Source: Myxococcales bacterium (GTDB lineage: Bacteria > Myxococcota_A > UBA9160 > UBA4427). Taken from it: a stretch of DNA of 41,487 nucleotides. The stretch lies in NCBI GenBank assembly GCA_012959665.1, contig DUCT01000032.1, positions 1-41,487 of the forward strand, given 5' to 3'. Each line of letters begins with the position of its first letter. Positions within the stretch are counted from its first letter, which is position 1. Position numbers and translations under genes: made by a program. Shown piece by piece: positions 1 through 10,044 of this stretch. The notes beneath the pieces were generated by a model. That model made no database searches. It saw nothing but the letters and a program-made list of their open reading frames with translations, and was not told where the DNA came from.

Positions 1-76
1 GATCTGTGGCTCAGGTGTTGATCGATGGCTCAGGTGTTGATCGATGGCTCAGGTGTTGATCGATGGCTCAGGTGTT
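1..76. repeat. 19-bp direct tandem repeat GATCGATGGCTCAGGTGTT, four copies (first copy slightly diverged), possibly continuing left of the window
   Basis: Read directly: copies at 1-19, 20-38, 39-57 and 58-76, followed by a partial GATCGATG at 77-84. Confidence 0.95.
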
Positions 77-193
77 GATCGATGAGGCAGCCGCGTTGGC
101 ATACAGGGCTCGGGAATGCTTTTTGGTTGCCCCTTCTAACGGCAAGTAAGCCGCCAACCCTGCGATTTCCTATCGGCCTCCCGGTGGGAAACT

Positions 194-1297
194 TTACTCC
201 GGTCCCCGACGTAACTCAAAGCGGCTGGTCCGGCCCAAGGCCAGATAAACCAGGCCCTGGACTGTCAAAGTCAGCCAGAACACGAACCAAACGACGATCC
301 CCATGGCAAGTGCAGTGGTTTTTGCCACCCCAAACGGGACGAGAACCGCCGTAAATGCCAATTGATAGGGGCCGATAAAGCCCGGAGCCGACGGAATCGC
401 CACCGCTGCCCCGAGGGCGCCCAACAAGATCCAGGCATGCACCAAGGTCTCCCACGCGCCGCCCAGATCGATTCCGAACGACTGAAACCCCAGTAGAATC
501 GGCCCGGTCCCTGTCACGAGCCAAATTAGGATGGAATGCAGTGCGATCCACAGAAGATGCGATCCGCCACGAAGAGCCCCCAGGCCGGCAATAAAGTGCC
601 GGAGTCCTGCCTCCGCTGCCGAGCGGAACCCAGTCGGCAACGGACGCATGCAAATGCTTATTCCCGAGATAACTGACTCGGGGGCCAGGCGCAGGGCCAC
701 CAACGCCAATAGGGGAGTCGCCGCCACCGGGAGCAGAAACTTCGAGCCCTCGCCCAGTACACGGGCCAGTTCCGAGGGCCCGTCTGGCCCGGTGGGGGCA
801 ATAGCCACCAGATAGGCGAGTCCTCCAAGAGCCATAGCCAGGACGGTCACCGCGTCGAGCACCCGCTCGAGGGCAATCGTGCCGACCACCGAGGCCAGGG
901 GAATGCGCGTGTCCCGGCTCAGACTCCAGGCGCGAACCAACTCCCCCACTCGCAAGGGAAGCAGATTGTTGGCCATGAAACCCAGCGCCGTGGATCGGTA
1001 GAGAACGGATCGAGGCACCTCGGCAATGGGCCTGACCAAATGGCGCCAGCGAAGGGCCCGGAAGTAAACGCTGAGCAGGTAGCAGGGCGCCGAAAGCGCG
1101 AGAAGGCTCCAGAAATTGGATTCACGAATGGCCTCGACAACTGCGGCCATGGGAATCCCGCGCACCGCGAGCCAAACACAAATGCCGGTCACCGCCAATC
1201 CAAGCCAAACCCGCCAGTCAGACAAACTCGGCGCCCACCCACCGAGCCCCGAGTCAAAGTCGATTCCTGGTGGTGGGCCTTCCGGCGGACTCACCAA
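194..1297 (-). CDS. Lysylphosphatidylglycerol synthase TM-region / flippase-like membrane protein (LPG_synthase_TM, UPF0104 type)
   Basis: Multi-TM ORF; motifs 'YFRALRWRHLVRPI', 'GFMANNLLPLRVGELVRAWSLSR' and 'AIPSAPGFIGPYQLAF' are typical of this family. Confidence 0.85.
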   Translation of the reverse strand: MVSPPEGPPPGIDFDSGLGGWAPSLSDWRVWLGLAVTGICVWLAVRGIPMAAVVEAIRESNFWSLLALSAPCYLLSVYFRALRWRHLVRPIAEVPRSVLYRSTALGFMANNLLPLRVGELVRAWSLSRDTRIPLASVVGTIALERVLDAVTVLAMALGGLAYLVAIAPTGPDGPSELARVLGEGSKFLLPVAATPLLALVALRLAPESVISGISICMRPLPTGFRSAAEAGLRHFIAGLGALRGGSHLLWIALHSILIWLVTGTGPILLGFQSFGIDLGGAWETLVHAWILLGALGAAVAIPSAPGFIGPYQLAFTAVLVPFGVAKTTALAMGIVVWFVFWLTLTVQGLVYLALGRTSRFELRRGPE

Positions 1298-2277
1298 CGG
1301 GGCTTACCGACCGCCGGCATCTTTTCCGGATTTTCCTCAAGCCAGACGCGAAGGGCTGCCACATCTCGATCAATCTGGATTTTCAAAGCATCCACCGACG
1401 GGAATTTCTGCTCGGGGCGGATAAGCGCCAAAAAGTCGAGATCGATCTTGCGGCCGTAGAGATCCCCGGAGTAGTCCAGTAGGTGCGCTTCCGCGACCAG
1501 GTCGTGCTGATCATCGAATGTCGGTCGGTAGCCCAAATTGGTCACCGCGGGCATCACGCACCCCTGCTCCGGATCGCCTCCATCCAGGAAGTGAACCGCA
1601 CAGACATAGACACCCGGACTGGGCAGGGTTTCGTTGTCCGGAGCCAGGTTGGCCGTGGGAAAGCCCATACCCCGACCACGCTTCATGCCCTCAACAACGC
1701 TTCCTCGTACGCTGAAGGGCCGCCCCAGTAATTTCCCTGCTTCGGCCACGCTTCCGTCTGCAAGCAGGGCTCGAATTCGCGTGGAGTTAACGTCCTTCTC
1801 CTCCTTGGTAATTTCGGGAATAATCGTTACGGAGAAACCGAGTCGAGGACCGGTCTCCGCCAGCAGACGCATGGAGCCTTCGCGGTCCTTTCCAAAATGG
1901 AAGTCGTACCCCACATAGACCTCAGTGGGGGCGATTCGTCGGTGAATGTATTCGTTGACGAAGACCTCCGGCGAGGTCCGAGCGAACTCAAGATCAAAGG
2001 GCTCGACAATCAGAACGTCGATTCCTGCCGCCTCCAGGAACTCCATTTTCTGTTCGAGTGTCGCCAGCAGGTTTGGCGAACGATCGGGATGGATAATTTT
2101 TCGAGGATGCGGCTCAAAAGTAAAAAGCACCGCTTCGCCCTTCAGCGACCGAGCACGCTCCACCACTGTTGCCAGAATTGCCCGATGGCCGAGATGAACA
2201 CCGTCAAAATTCCCAATGGTCAGGACCGGGCGCTCGAGCCGGCGTCCGAGAGATCCCGTCCCGTGAACCAGTTCCAA
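1291..2277 (-). CDS. ribF: Bifunctional riboflavin kinase / FAD synthetase
   Basis: 'VLTIGNFDGVHLGHRAIL', 'TFEPHPRKII', 'GYDFHFGKDREGS', 'GMGFPTANL' and 'GVYVCAV'. TTG start at 2277 preferred over the ORF-track start (2334): upstream GGAG and N-terminus LELVHG. Confidence 0.93.
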   Translation of the reverse strand: MELVHGTGSLGRRLERPVLTIGNFDGVHLGHRAILATVVERARSLKGEAVLFTFEPHPRKIIHPDRSPNLLATLEQKMEFLEAAGIDVLIVEPFDLEFARTSPEVFVNEYIHRRIAPTEVYVGYDFHFGKDREGSMRLLAETGPRLGFSVTIIPEITKEEKDVNSTRIRALLADGSVAEAGKLLGRPFSVRGSVVEGMKRGRGMGFPTANLAPDNETLPSPGVYVCAVHFLDGGDPEQGCVMPAVTNLGYRPTFDDQHDLVAEAHLLDYSGDLYGRKIDLDFLALIRPEQKFPSVDALKIQIDRDVAALRVWLEENPEKMPAVGKPRW

Positions 2278-2484
2278 GTCCCTACTCCCTCCAGCCCATG
2301 CGCCCGACCGCGCCTTCACTCCGCATTCCGGCATCCTCCCCAGCCCAGCCCCCGGAGAATCCCCGACGGAGGCGTTCCCCTCGATGCAAGCCGCTCATGG
2401 CCCGCCCCAGCGGATTTCGTACGCCTTCATCAGGAAGCGGTCACATCTTGGGAACAATACAACCTCAGCACCCCGGGGCTGACG

Positions 2485-3384
2485 TCAGGGAAGGGAACCG
2501 GAGCCGTCCGCCTTACCAATTTGCGGATCGAGATAGCGCAGAAAAGCGTGATCCGGGGAGAGAATCAGGGTCGTATTGATATTGAGGGTTTCGCGGTAAG
2601 CCTGAAGGCTGCGGATGAATGAATAGAACTCGGGATCCGCCCCATGGGCCGATGAGTAGATCTGAGCCGCCTCCGCATCGCCCTGGCCCCGAGTAATCTC
2701 GGCCTTGGAACGGGCTTCTGCGACCAGCGTCCGCGCTTCGCGATCCGCCCGTGCCTGAATTTCTCGTGCCTCTCGCTCACCACGAGCCCGATACTCCCGG
2801 GAAATCGCCCGGCGCTGCTCGCGCATCTGATCGTAAGCAGCGGTTTTCGCTTCCATGGGAAGTTCCGTCCGATTGATCCGTACGTCGATGATCTCGATTC
2901 CCTTGGAGGCCATATTTGCGCTCACCGCCTCATCGAGTTCGTCCACGAGCATTGCCCGGGCAAGCAGCTCATTCAGAGACAATCTGCCGACGGCGGCGCC
3001 CACGACCGACTTCAGCTGGCGTTGGATCACTCGCTCTGCGCCCCGAGCGCCTTGAGGAAAGCTACGCCGAAAAAGCAGGGGATCGGTCACCCGCCAGATC
3101 GCATAGTAGTCAACGGCCAGTCGCTCGTTTTCGATCTGCATCTCCACGGGTTCGGCATCGAGAAATTGCAGCCGCTTGTCGATGGTCACCATTTCCTCAA
3201 CGAGGGGGAGTCGCCAAGTCAATCCGGGCTCACTCAGACTCTCACGCCAGGGGGCCCCAAAGAGCAGCGGGATCTTGTACTCCCACTCGTTCACCACAAC
3301 AGCCGGCCCCATGCCGAACTGACCGGCCCAGATGGTGCCAGCCGCCGCTCCAACCAAGAGCAAAAGGGAAAAGATCCACTTCAT
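2485..3384 (-). CDS. hflC: HflC, SPFH/band 7 membrane protease modulator
   Basis: N-terminal TM, SPFH core ('DKRLQFLDAEPVEMQIENERLAVDYYAIWRVTDP') and 'REQRRAISREYRARGEREAREIQARADREA'. Start overlaps hflK stop. Confidence 0.92.
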   Translation of the reverse strand: MKWIFSLLLLVGAAAGTIWAGQFGMGPAVVVNEWEYKIPLLFGAPWRESLSEPGLTWRLPLVEEMVTIDKRLQFLDAEPVEMQIENERLAVDYYAIWRVTDPLLFRRSFPQGARGAERVIQRQLKSVVGAAVGRLSLNELLARAMLVDELDEAVSANMASKGIEIIDVRINRTELPMEAKTAAYDQMREQRRAISREYRARGEREAREIQARADREARTLVAEARSKAEITRGQGDAEAAQIYSSAHGADPEFYSFIRSLQAYRETLNINTTLILSPDHAFLRYLDPQIGKADGSGSLP

Positions 3385-4403
3385 CGCTTCGACTTCTCCG
3401 GCATACCCTGCCCGGCCATTCTGCGTGACCGAATTGGGATAAAGGGAAGGATCCGCGCTGCGTCACCTTCGACAACAAATTTTTCGATGCCCGGCAGAAC
3501 CTGCTCCATCGTCTCCATGTACAACCGCTGCCGCGTGACCTCGGGCGCCCGGCGGTACTCGGCGAGCAACAGCTCAAAGCGCTCGCTCTCACCTCGAGAT
3601 TCCAGCACCTTCGCTTCTTTGTACGCCTCGGAGCTCTCGCGCATTTCTGTCGCCTCGGCTCTGGATCGCTCAAGGATCTCGGCCTTCTGCCCTCTCGCCT
3701 GGTTTATGAAGCGCTCCTCGTCCTGCTGCGCCGCGGCGACTTCGCTGAACGCCGCTCTCACAGAGGCCGGCGGATTGACTTCCTGGAGGTTGATGCGCTC
3801 CACGCGAAAAGCCGGCGCATCTCCTTCCGCTTCAAAATAACCGTTGAGAGTCTCCACTAGCAACGCCTGAGAAAGTACCTCCACATCGTGCTTGCGCTTG
3901 ATCAGAACCTCGTCCACGGTCATCCCCCCCACGACCTTCCGCACCGCGGACTGAGCCGCCTGGAAGAGAATCAGGCTGGGCTCAACCATGCCGTACTCGA
4001 AGGAATACGGATCGTCCACCGTGTACTGGAGTTCGAAGCTGACGCTGACGATGTTCTTGTCCGCGGTCTGCATCAGTAGACCTTCGCGCTCGTCGTCCTC
4101 CGCTTCTCCTTGGCGAATCCCGAAGACCTCGGTCCGCTGACCTTGGGTATTGACGGCCCTGTCATACTCCAGAGGCTCGGGCCAGTGCCAGTTCCAGCCC
4201 TCTCGGCTCTCGATTCTGAGGTTCTTGCCCAAACGAAGGATCACTGCTTCCTCTCCCAGTTCAAGCTTGTAGAGACCGCTGCTGAGCCAGCCCAGAATGA
4301 CGCCTAGGGCAAGCAGCCCCAGCACGAAGTTCGTCAGAGTTTTCGCCGCACCCCGTCGAATCTTCTCTCGATTCGAGGCCTCGTTCCCACCGTTCTTGGT
4401 CAA
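3381..4403 (-). CDS. hflK: HflK, SPFH/band 7 membrane protease modulator (TTG start)
   Basis: 'GLYKLELGEEAVILRLGKNL', 'GWNWHWPEPLEYDRAVNTQGQRTEVFG', 'LMQTADKNIVSVSFELQYTVDDPYSFEY'. Directly upstream of hflC. Confidence 0.92.
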   Translation of the reverse strand: MTKNGGNEASNREKIRRGAAKTLTNFVLGLLALGVILGWLSSGLYKLELGEEAVILRLGKNLRIESREGWNWHWPEPLEYDRAVNTQGQRTEVFGIRQGEAEDDEREGLLMQTADKNIVSVSFELQYTVDDPYSFEYGMVEPSLILFQAAQSAVRKVVGGMTVDEVLIKRKHDVEVLSQALLVETLNGYFEAEGDAPAFRVERINLQEVNPPASVRAAFSEVAAAQQDEERFINQARGQKAEILERSRAEATEMRESSEAYKEAKVLESRGESERFELLLAEYRRAPEVTRQRLYMETMEQVLPGIEKFVVEGDAARILPFIPIRSRRMAGQGMPEKSKR

Positions 4404-5210
4404 CTAGCGCTCCCTCGTAGCTTCATCGTCAGTGCTGGTCGGGGTCACCAGCGGCAAAGCCGCCGCGCCCCCAAACGCTTCGCCCAGAAACGGCTTGATC
4501 AGGTCAATGGGGAGGGGGAAGATAATTGTCGAACTGTTCGGCCCGGCGATCTCGGCCAGGGTCTGCAGGTACCGGAGTTGAAGGCCCGCACTCTCGCTGG
4601 AAAGCGTTCGTGCAGCATCCGCAAGAACCTGTGCCGCGAGCAGTTCCCCGTCTGCAAGGGTGACCTTCGCGCGCTTCTCCCGTTCCGCCTCGGCCTGTTT
4701 GGCCATGACCCGCTGCATGTCCTGGGGCAGATCGATCTGCTTGACTTCGACGGCTCGCACCTTGACGCCCCAGGGCTCCGTCTGCGAGTCGATAATCTCC
4801 TGCAACTTCAGGTTGATTCGATCCCGATCGGCAAGCAGCTCGTCGAGCTCCGCTTGACCACAAACACTGCGGAGAGTGGTCTGGGCGAGCTGAGACGTTC
4901 CGTAGAGATAATTCTCCACCTGAATAATGGCTTTTTCAGGATGAATAACCCGGAAGTAGAGAACCGCGTTCACCTTGACCGACACATTGTCTCGAGTAAT
5001 GACTTCCTGGGAAGGCACATCCATAACGATCTCGCGAAGGCCAATTCTAACCATCCGGTCAACGCCCGGAATGATCCAGCGAAGGCCGGCGGCTCGGATT
5101 GCGACGAAACGCCCAAGCCGAAAAATCACGCCTCGCTCATATTCGGTAATAATCCGCACGCCCGAAAAAAGTAAAGCCGCAAGTACACCAATCAAAATCA
5201 AAAGAAACAT
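4404..5210 (-). CDS. Slipin / stomatin-like SPFH protein
   Basis: '[69 protein letters not shown]' is canonical prokaryotic stomatin. Confidence 0.93.
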   Translation of the reverse strand: MFLLILIGVLAALLFSGVRIITEYERGVIFRLGRFVAIRAAGLRWIIPGVDRMVRIGLREIVMDVPSQEVITRDNVSVKVNAVLYFRVIHPEKAIIQVENYLYGTSQLAQTTLRSVCGQAELDELLADRDRINLKLQEIIDSQTEPWGVKVRAVEVKQIDLPQDMQRVMAKQAEAEREKRAKVTLADGELLAAQVLADAARTLSSESAGLQLRYLQTLAEIAGPNSSTIIFPLPIDLIKPFLGEAFGGAAALPLVTPTSTDDEATRER

Positions 5211-5263
5211 TCTGCTCTCCCCATTGCATTCCCTTGCTTCGTTTCTCTCGCAAGGCCGCCGGC

Positions 5264-6652
5264 CTATTTTCCCGTGGCGCGCCTTACACGAAGAGAAAGA
5301 CCCTCCACCGAGATGACCTCGACGGTCTCGCCCTCATCAACAAATTCTTGAGCTTCGCCCGTCCAATACTCGCCTCGAATAAATATCTTTCCACTGGGCG
5401 AGAGCGACGTGGCCGCCTTGCCCAACATGCCAATCATCTCATCCACACCCGACTGCTGCTTAACTAGCAGACTCCGCCCAAGCGCAAAAACCATCAGTCC
5501 AGAAAATATTCCCAACCCCAACACCGCCGGGACCAGTACCGACCAGAAGGAAACCGACAAATCGCTCAGATCGGGTTGCTCGAAAACCATCGTACCCCCA
5601 AGCAGAAAACAGCCGATGCCAGCGGCAAAGAGCAGGCCGAACGAGGTCACGAATATCTCCGCAACAAGTAGACCTAGGCCCGCAAGCATGAGTATCAGTC
5701 CCACCCAGTCGAAGGGCAGAATCTGGAGCGCGATACCCGTCAAAATCAGGCAAGCCGCGCCGGCAACCCCTGGCACAATAAGGCCCGGATTATTGAACTC
5801 GATATACAGTCCCATCATTCCGCCGAGCATCAGGATGACGGCCACGTTGGGGTCCGAGAGAAAGTTAAAGATCTCCTGGAGCAGGCTCATTTCGAGGTTC
5901 TCAACCGGCACGCCCTTCAGCGCTAGGGTCACGACACCACCGGGCATCTCGAGATCTCTGCCCTCGACCAACGCCAGCAACTCACTGCGATCCGCAGCCA
6001 CAAAGTCGATCACACCCAGCTCAAGGGCTTGCTCGGCATCTACGGCGACTGAATCTCGAACCGCATCAACGACCCACTCGACATTCCTCTTCCGGTACTT
6101 CGCGATGGATTCAACGTAGGAGGCCAAGAGGTTCTCGGCTTTTTCCATCGACACATCTCGGGCAGCCCCCTCTCCGTCTTCCCCCACCGGAGCCCCGCCG
6201 CCTCCCCCGATCGAGACCGGGTGGGCGGCCCCGATGGAGCTGCCGGGGGTCATGGCGGCCAGATTCGCCGCGATGGTCAGGAACATCCCTGCCGATGCTG
6301 CCCAGGCGCCCCGCGGCGTCACATAGACAATCGTGGGGACCTCCGAGTTGAGCATCGCCTTGATGATGTCCTGGCTCGAAGAAACCAATCCACCGGGAGT
6401 ATCCAGTTCGATCAGCAGGGCAGCCGCGCCATCCGCCTCGCTGGTTCGGATCGCCTCGATCAGGTAATCCGCCGATGCCGGATTGATCGAGCCCTCGATG
6501 GTGATCACGTTGAGATGTCCGGCGGCCCCAGCCAGCCCGCAGGACAGGAACACCAGCGCGGCGCTCAACAGGCCCCTACCGAGAGCCCTCAGAGTCCTGA
6601 CCTTTTTCCCGCGCCCTTTTCTCCCTGGGTTTCGAGTGCTCGTTGCGATCAA
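5264..6652 (-). CDS. NfeD family membrane-bound serine protease (ClpP-class domain + TM + NfeD OB domain)
   Basis: '[68 protein letters not shown]' ClpP-class S-K dyad region; C-terminal OB-like domain. Confidence 0.92.
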   Translation of the reverse strand: MIATSTRNPGRKGRGKKVRTLRALGRGLLSAALVFLSCGLAGAAGHLNVITIEGSINPASADYLIEAIRTSEADGAAALLIELDTPGGLVSSSQDIIKAMLNSEVPTIVYVTPRGAWAASAGMFLTIAANLAAMTPGSSIGAAHPVSIGGGGGAPVGEDGEGAARDVSMEKAENLLASYVESIAKYRKRNVEWVVDAVRDSVAVDAEQALELGVIDFVAADRSELLALVEGRDLEMPGGVVTLALKGVPVENLEMSLLQEIFNFLSDPNVAVILMLGGMMGLYIEFNNPGLIVPGVAGAACLILTGIALQILPFDWVGLILMLAGLGLLVAEIFVTSFGLLFAAGIGCFLLGGTMVFEQPDLSDLSVSFWSVLVPAVLGLGIFSGLMVFALGRSLLVKQQSGVDEMIGMLGKAATSLSPSGKIFIRGEYWTGEAQEFVDEGETVEVISVEGLSLRVRRATGK

Positions 6653-7866
6653 CAGGGCTTCTCGTTCCTGAGCTTTTCAACTCGGTCGAGTATCTGCGCT
6701 GCAATTTCTCGTTTGCTTAGGAGCGGGATCTCTTCGACCTCACCGTCTGGGGTGACGAGGTAAACTGAATTGGTATCCACATTGAAGCCAGCATCCGCTC
6801 GCGAGATATCATTGGCAACTAGCAAGTCGCATCCCTTTTTCTTGATTTTGCGGAGTGCGGACTGGACCACATCCTCACTCTCCGCCGCAAAGCCCACCAC
6901 CAGTCGGCTCCCCTTTGAGGCCGAGATCTCCGCGAGAATGTCTGGATTTTCCACCAACCGCAAAGTAAGCCCGGCCTGCGGGTCCAGTGACTCCTTTTTG
7001 ATCTTCTTTTCCTCGCGCACCTCGGGCCTAAAATCCGCCACCGCCGCCGCCTTGATCACAATGCTGGCCGAACCGAGCTTCGCCAGAACCACATCGCGCA
7101 TTTCGAGCGCCGACTCGACATCCACGCGTTCCACGCCGGCAGGGGTAGGCAGCGCTGTCACACCGGCCACCAAGCACACCTTGGCCCCGCGACTCACCGC
7201 CGCCTCGGCCAAGGCAAAGCCCATTTTCCCTGAAGAGCGATTCGTAATGCTTCTCACCGCGTCGATGGGCTCGGAAGTTCCTCCAGCCGTGATCAAAAAG
7301 GTCTCGCCTACGAGACTCTTGGAGCCCAGCAGAACCCTCACCTGAGCGACGATCTGTTCGGGTTCGGCCATTCGGCCTTCGCCCTCCCAGCCACAAGCCA
7401 GTTCACCGACCCCCGGCCCGACAAAGTTCACCTCTCGCGCATGAAGCAGTTCGAGATTCGCCTGAGTGGCCGGGTGGTTCCACATGTTCACGTTCATCGC
7501 GGGCGCCACCAAAATCGGGGCCTGGGTGGCGAGCAGAACAGCCCCCACCAGATCCTCGGCCAAGCCGTGGCTCATGCGCCCAAGCACGTTGGCGGTGGCC
7601 GGGGCGACGATGACGAGATCGGCCCAATCCGCCAGCCGAATATGGTCGATCTCTCCCTCTTCAGACGGGTCAAACAGATCCTGCCGAACCGTGGCTCCGG
7701 TCAGTACCTGCAATGACAAGGGGGCTACGAACCGAGCCGCTGCCGAGGTGATCGCGCAGCGAACCTCGTGGCCCTCACGCTGGAGTTGGCGGACCAGCTC
7801 GGGGACTTTATAGGCCGCAATCCCTCCCGTGACGGTGAGAAGAATACGCCGAGGTTCCATGGTCAA
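6649..7866 (-). CDS. coaBC: Phosphopantothenoylcysteine decarboxylase / phosphopantothenate-cysteine ligase
   Basis: 'ILLTVTGGIAAYKVPELVRQLQREGHEV', 'APAMNVNMWNHPATQANL', 'ITAGGTSEPIDAVRSITNRSSGKMG', 'KIKKKGCDLLVANDI'. Confidence 0.96.
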   Translation of the reverse strand: MTMEPRRILLTVTGGIAAYKVPELVRQLQREGHEVRCAITSAAARFVAPLSLQVLTGATVRQDLFDPSEEGEIDHIRLADWADLVIVAPATANVLGRMSHGLAEDLVGAVLLATQAPILVAPAMNVNMWNHPATQANLELLHAREVNFVGPGVGELACGWEGEGRMAEPEQIVAQVRVLLGSKSLVGETFLITAGGTSEPIDAVRSITNRSSGKMGFALAEAAVSRGAKVCLVAGVTALPTPAGVERVDVESALEMRDVVLAKLGSASIVIKAAAVADFRPEVREEKKIKKESLDPQAGLTLRLVENPDILAEISASKGSRLVVGFAAESEDVVQSALRKIKKKGCDLLVANDISRADAGFNVDTNSVYLVTPDGEVEEIPLLSKREIAAQILDRVEKLRNEKPC

Positions 7867-8052
7867 AGGTCATCTCCTCGGGGCGGACTGTCCTGGCTCG
7901 ACCAAGCTTTCGTGCTGGGGTCATCCCCGATTTCGCCCACCCTCGCCCCAACCTCGATTATCGGTGGGCTCCCCATAGTACCGGAACCGATTGTCCTCGT
8001 CCAAAGCCGGGCCTTCACCCCTGGAACCCGTCCCATGCACAGCTCAGTGCCA

Positions 8053-8556
8053 TTAGATCTCGCTGATCTTCCGCTTCAGACAGTCCTCAACGAGGGGCGG
8101 AACAAAATCCGCCACACTGGCACCGAATCGGGCCAACTCCTTGAGCCGCGACGAACTCACGTAAATGTAGTCGAGGCTTGAAGCCAGAAAAACAATTTCC
8201 ACCGACGGTTCCAGGTGCCGATTCATCAGAGCCATCTCGAACTCATACTCGAAATCCGACATAGCGCGCAGACCGCGAAGAATCGCGCAGGCCCCCAGAT
8301 TCCGCGCGTGTTCAACGACAAGACCCTCAAAGCTGTCGATCCGAACACCTTTGGTCTCCGCGAAAATACCGCTGAGCATCTCAAGCTTCTCTTCCAGGCT
8401 GAACAAGCCCGACTTGCTGACATTGTTCGCCACCGCCACCACGACTTCGTCGAACATGCCCAGCGCGCGGTGAACCAGATCCAGGTGACCATTGGTCACT
8501 GGATCAAACGATGCCGGAAACAACGCAACCTTCGGTCGTCGCACATCTTCACCCAT
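8053..8556 (-). CDS. coaD: Pantetheine-phosphate adenylyltransferase
   Basis: 'ALFPASFDPVTNGHLDLVHRAL', 'ILRGLRAMSDFEYEFEMALMNRHL', 'YVSSSRLKELARFGASVADFVPP'. Start at 8556 preferred over 8589 (GGAAGG upstream). Confidence 0.96.
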   Translation of the reverse strand: MGEDVRRPKVALFPASFDPVTNGHLDLVHRALGMFDEVVVAVANNVSKSGLFSLEEKLEMLSGIFAETKGVRIDSFEGLVVEHARNLGACAILRGLRAMSDFEYEFEMALMNRHLEPSVEIVFLASSLDYIYVSSSRLKELARFGASVADFVPPLVEDCLKRKISEI

Positions 8557-8613
8557 AGCCTGTCCTTCCCCCATCAATCCTTGAAGCAACCCACTCGCCT
8601 TGAAGCGCTCCCA

Positions 8614-9165
8614 CTACACAGAATTTGCGTACAACCAATAGACCGCCGTGTCTCCGTAGTGACGCATTTTGTCCAGCGCCAAGCCGGGAACGCTCGGCAG
8701 AGAGTGGCGCTTCGGACCCTCGACTACCACCATCGCGCCCTCACGCAGAATATCGCAGGTCAACAGTGATTCGAGAACCTCGGAAGCTTCGTTCAGGTCT
8801 GCGTAAGGGGGATCGAGAAAAACAAGGTCAAAGGCTTTTCCCTCGGCAGCCAGTCGGCGAATGGCTCGGCCTACCTCAGCGCGCAGAACCTTGGCCAGGG
8901 AGGCCACACCCAACTGCTCGAGATTACGCTCGATCACCGCCACCGACTGATGGGAGCGATCCACCGCCACCAATGTCTTGGCCCCACGGGAAAGTGCTTC
9001 TATACCCAGGGCGCCGGTCCCGGCAAAAAGATCCAGCACCTCGAGACCGTCCAATCCACCCAGGCGGGCAAAAATCGACTCTCGCACCCGGTCCGAGGTC
9101 GGGCGAACACCCGGAGGCGGTGCGGCCAGGCTTCGGCCCCGAAGACTTCCTGCCACCACGCGCAA
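8614..9165 (-). CDS. rsmD: 16S rRNA (guanine(966)-N(2))-methyltransferase RsmD
   Basis: 'MRVVAGSLRGRSLAAPPPGVRPTSDRVRESIFARL', 'VLDLFAGTGALGIEALSRGA', 'DLVFLDPPYA'. Adjacent to coaD, a common pairing. Confidence 0.95.
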   Translation of the reverse strand: MRVVAGSLRGRSLAAPPPGVRPTSDRVRESIFARLGGLDGLEVLDLFAGTGALGIEALSRGAKTLVAVDRSHQSVAVIERNLEQLGVASLAKVLRAEVGRAIRRLAAEGKAFDLVFLDPPYADLNEASEVLESLLTCDILREGAMVVVEGPKRHSLPSVPGLALDKMRHYGDTAVYWLYANSV

Positions 9166-9476
9166 CTTGACGCCCCCTTTTAAAATCTCGCCGCAAACCT
9201 AGCAACTCATCACCAAGGTCGGTGGGCGCGGCGGGTCCTCAAGCGCCTTCGACTCTAGGCACCGGCGTGTTCAAGCTTGGGGCAACGGGAGAGGCGGATC
9301 CGATCGCTGGTCCCATCATGGGCTCGTGACAAAGCATGCTTGTCTACCTGCACAGTTTTTTTTCAGCGCCGGGGTCGTCTCGGTTGAATGTCAGGCATCC
9401 CCTGCTTAGACTGCGTGACCCTTGGAAGACCCGTATCCGCAAGGTTGACCCCAGCATCAAGCGAGGAGAGTATTTC

Positions 9477-9716
9477 GTGGCGGCAGGCTCCATCGAACGA
9501 ATCAAGAAAAAACTTCCCCAACGCATCGCCGAGATCAGGGGAAATCGGTCTCAGCGACAATTTGCTCGGGAACTCGGCGTCTTTCAACAGAATGTTCATC
9601 GCTACGAAAGCGGAACCACCCCCCATGCGGATTTCCTCATTACCTTGGCGTTGAGGGAAAACATCTCCCTCGACTGGTTGCTTCTGGGCAAGGGGAAGAT
9701 GCGCAGAACCCGCTAG
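9477..9716 (+). CDS. Small XRE-type helix-turn-helix regulator
   Basis: 'LPQRIAEIRGNRSQRQFARELGVFQQNVHRYESGTTPHADFLITLALRENISLDWLLLGKG' is a complete Cro/CI-type HTH. GTG start at 9477 preceded by GAGGAGAG; the ORF-track start (9336) is probably too long. Confidence 0.8.
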   Translation: MAAGSIERIKKKLPQRIAEIRGNRSQRQFARELGVFQQNVHRYESGTTPHADFLITLALRENISLDWLLLGKGKMRRTR

Positions 9717-9963
9717 CGGCTTGCTGCAATCCGGGCGGATGTCAGCTCGTTCCCAACCCCGCAAAAGTCTGCGCCCCCGGTAAGCTCGAAAATTCCGAAC
9801 CCGCTCGTGCCCTGGCAATAGTGGAACGTCCCTACCGCGCCCCCCGGGCCGTCGCCCTCTCCAGAACTACCGGCCGTGCGCACTTGAATCCCCAATCGTT
9901 CGCCGACTCGCGACTTTTCGGGATTGAGCCCCATGGGCATGCATATTGCTCTCTCTTGACCTC

Positions 9964-10019
9964 GGACGGCACTGAAAATCGTCCCCGCGAGAAAGCGGTC
10001 CCCACAGATAAAAGTGGGG
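9964..10019 (+). other. Three back-to-back short hairpins in the leader of the transglycosylase gene
   Basis: GGACG/CGTCC (9964-9984), CCGC/GCGG (9985-9998), CCCCAC/GTGGGG (10000-10019), paired by hand. Confidence 0.45.
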
Positions 10020-10044
10020 CCCCCGCGGCCGAGGAGAGTACGGC

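Noticed and set aside
9350-9365. T-tract after rsmD/upstream of the XRE gene as an intrinsic terminator
   Set aside because: Eight T's (TTTTTTTT) are present, but I could not find a convincing GC stem immediately before them.
9477-9716. XRE regulator as evidence of a prophage or mobile island
   Set aside because: No integrase, phage structural gene, attachment-site repeat or tRNA nearby; neighbours are housekeeping genes.
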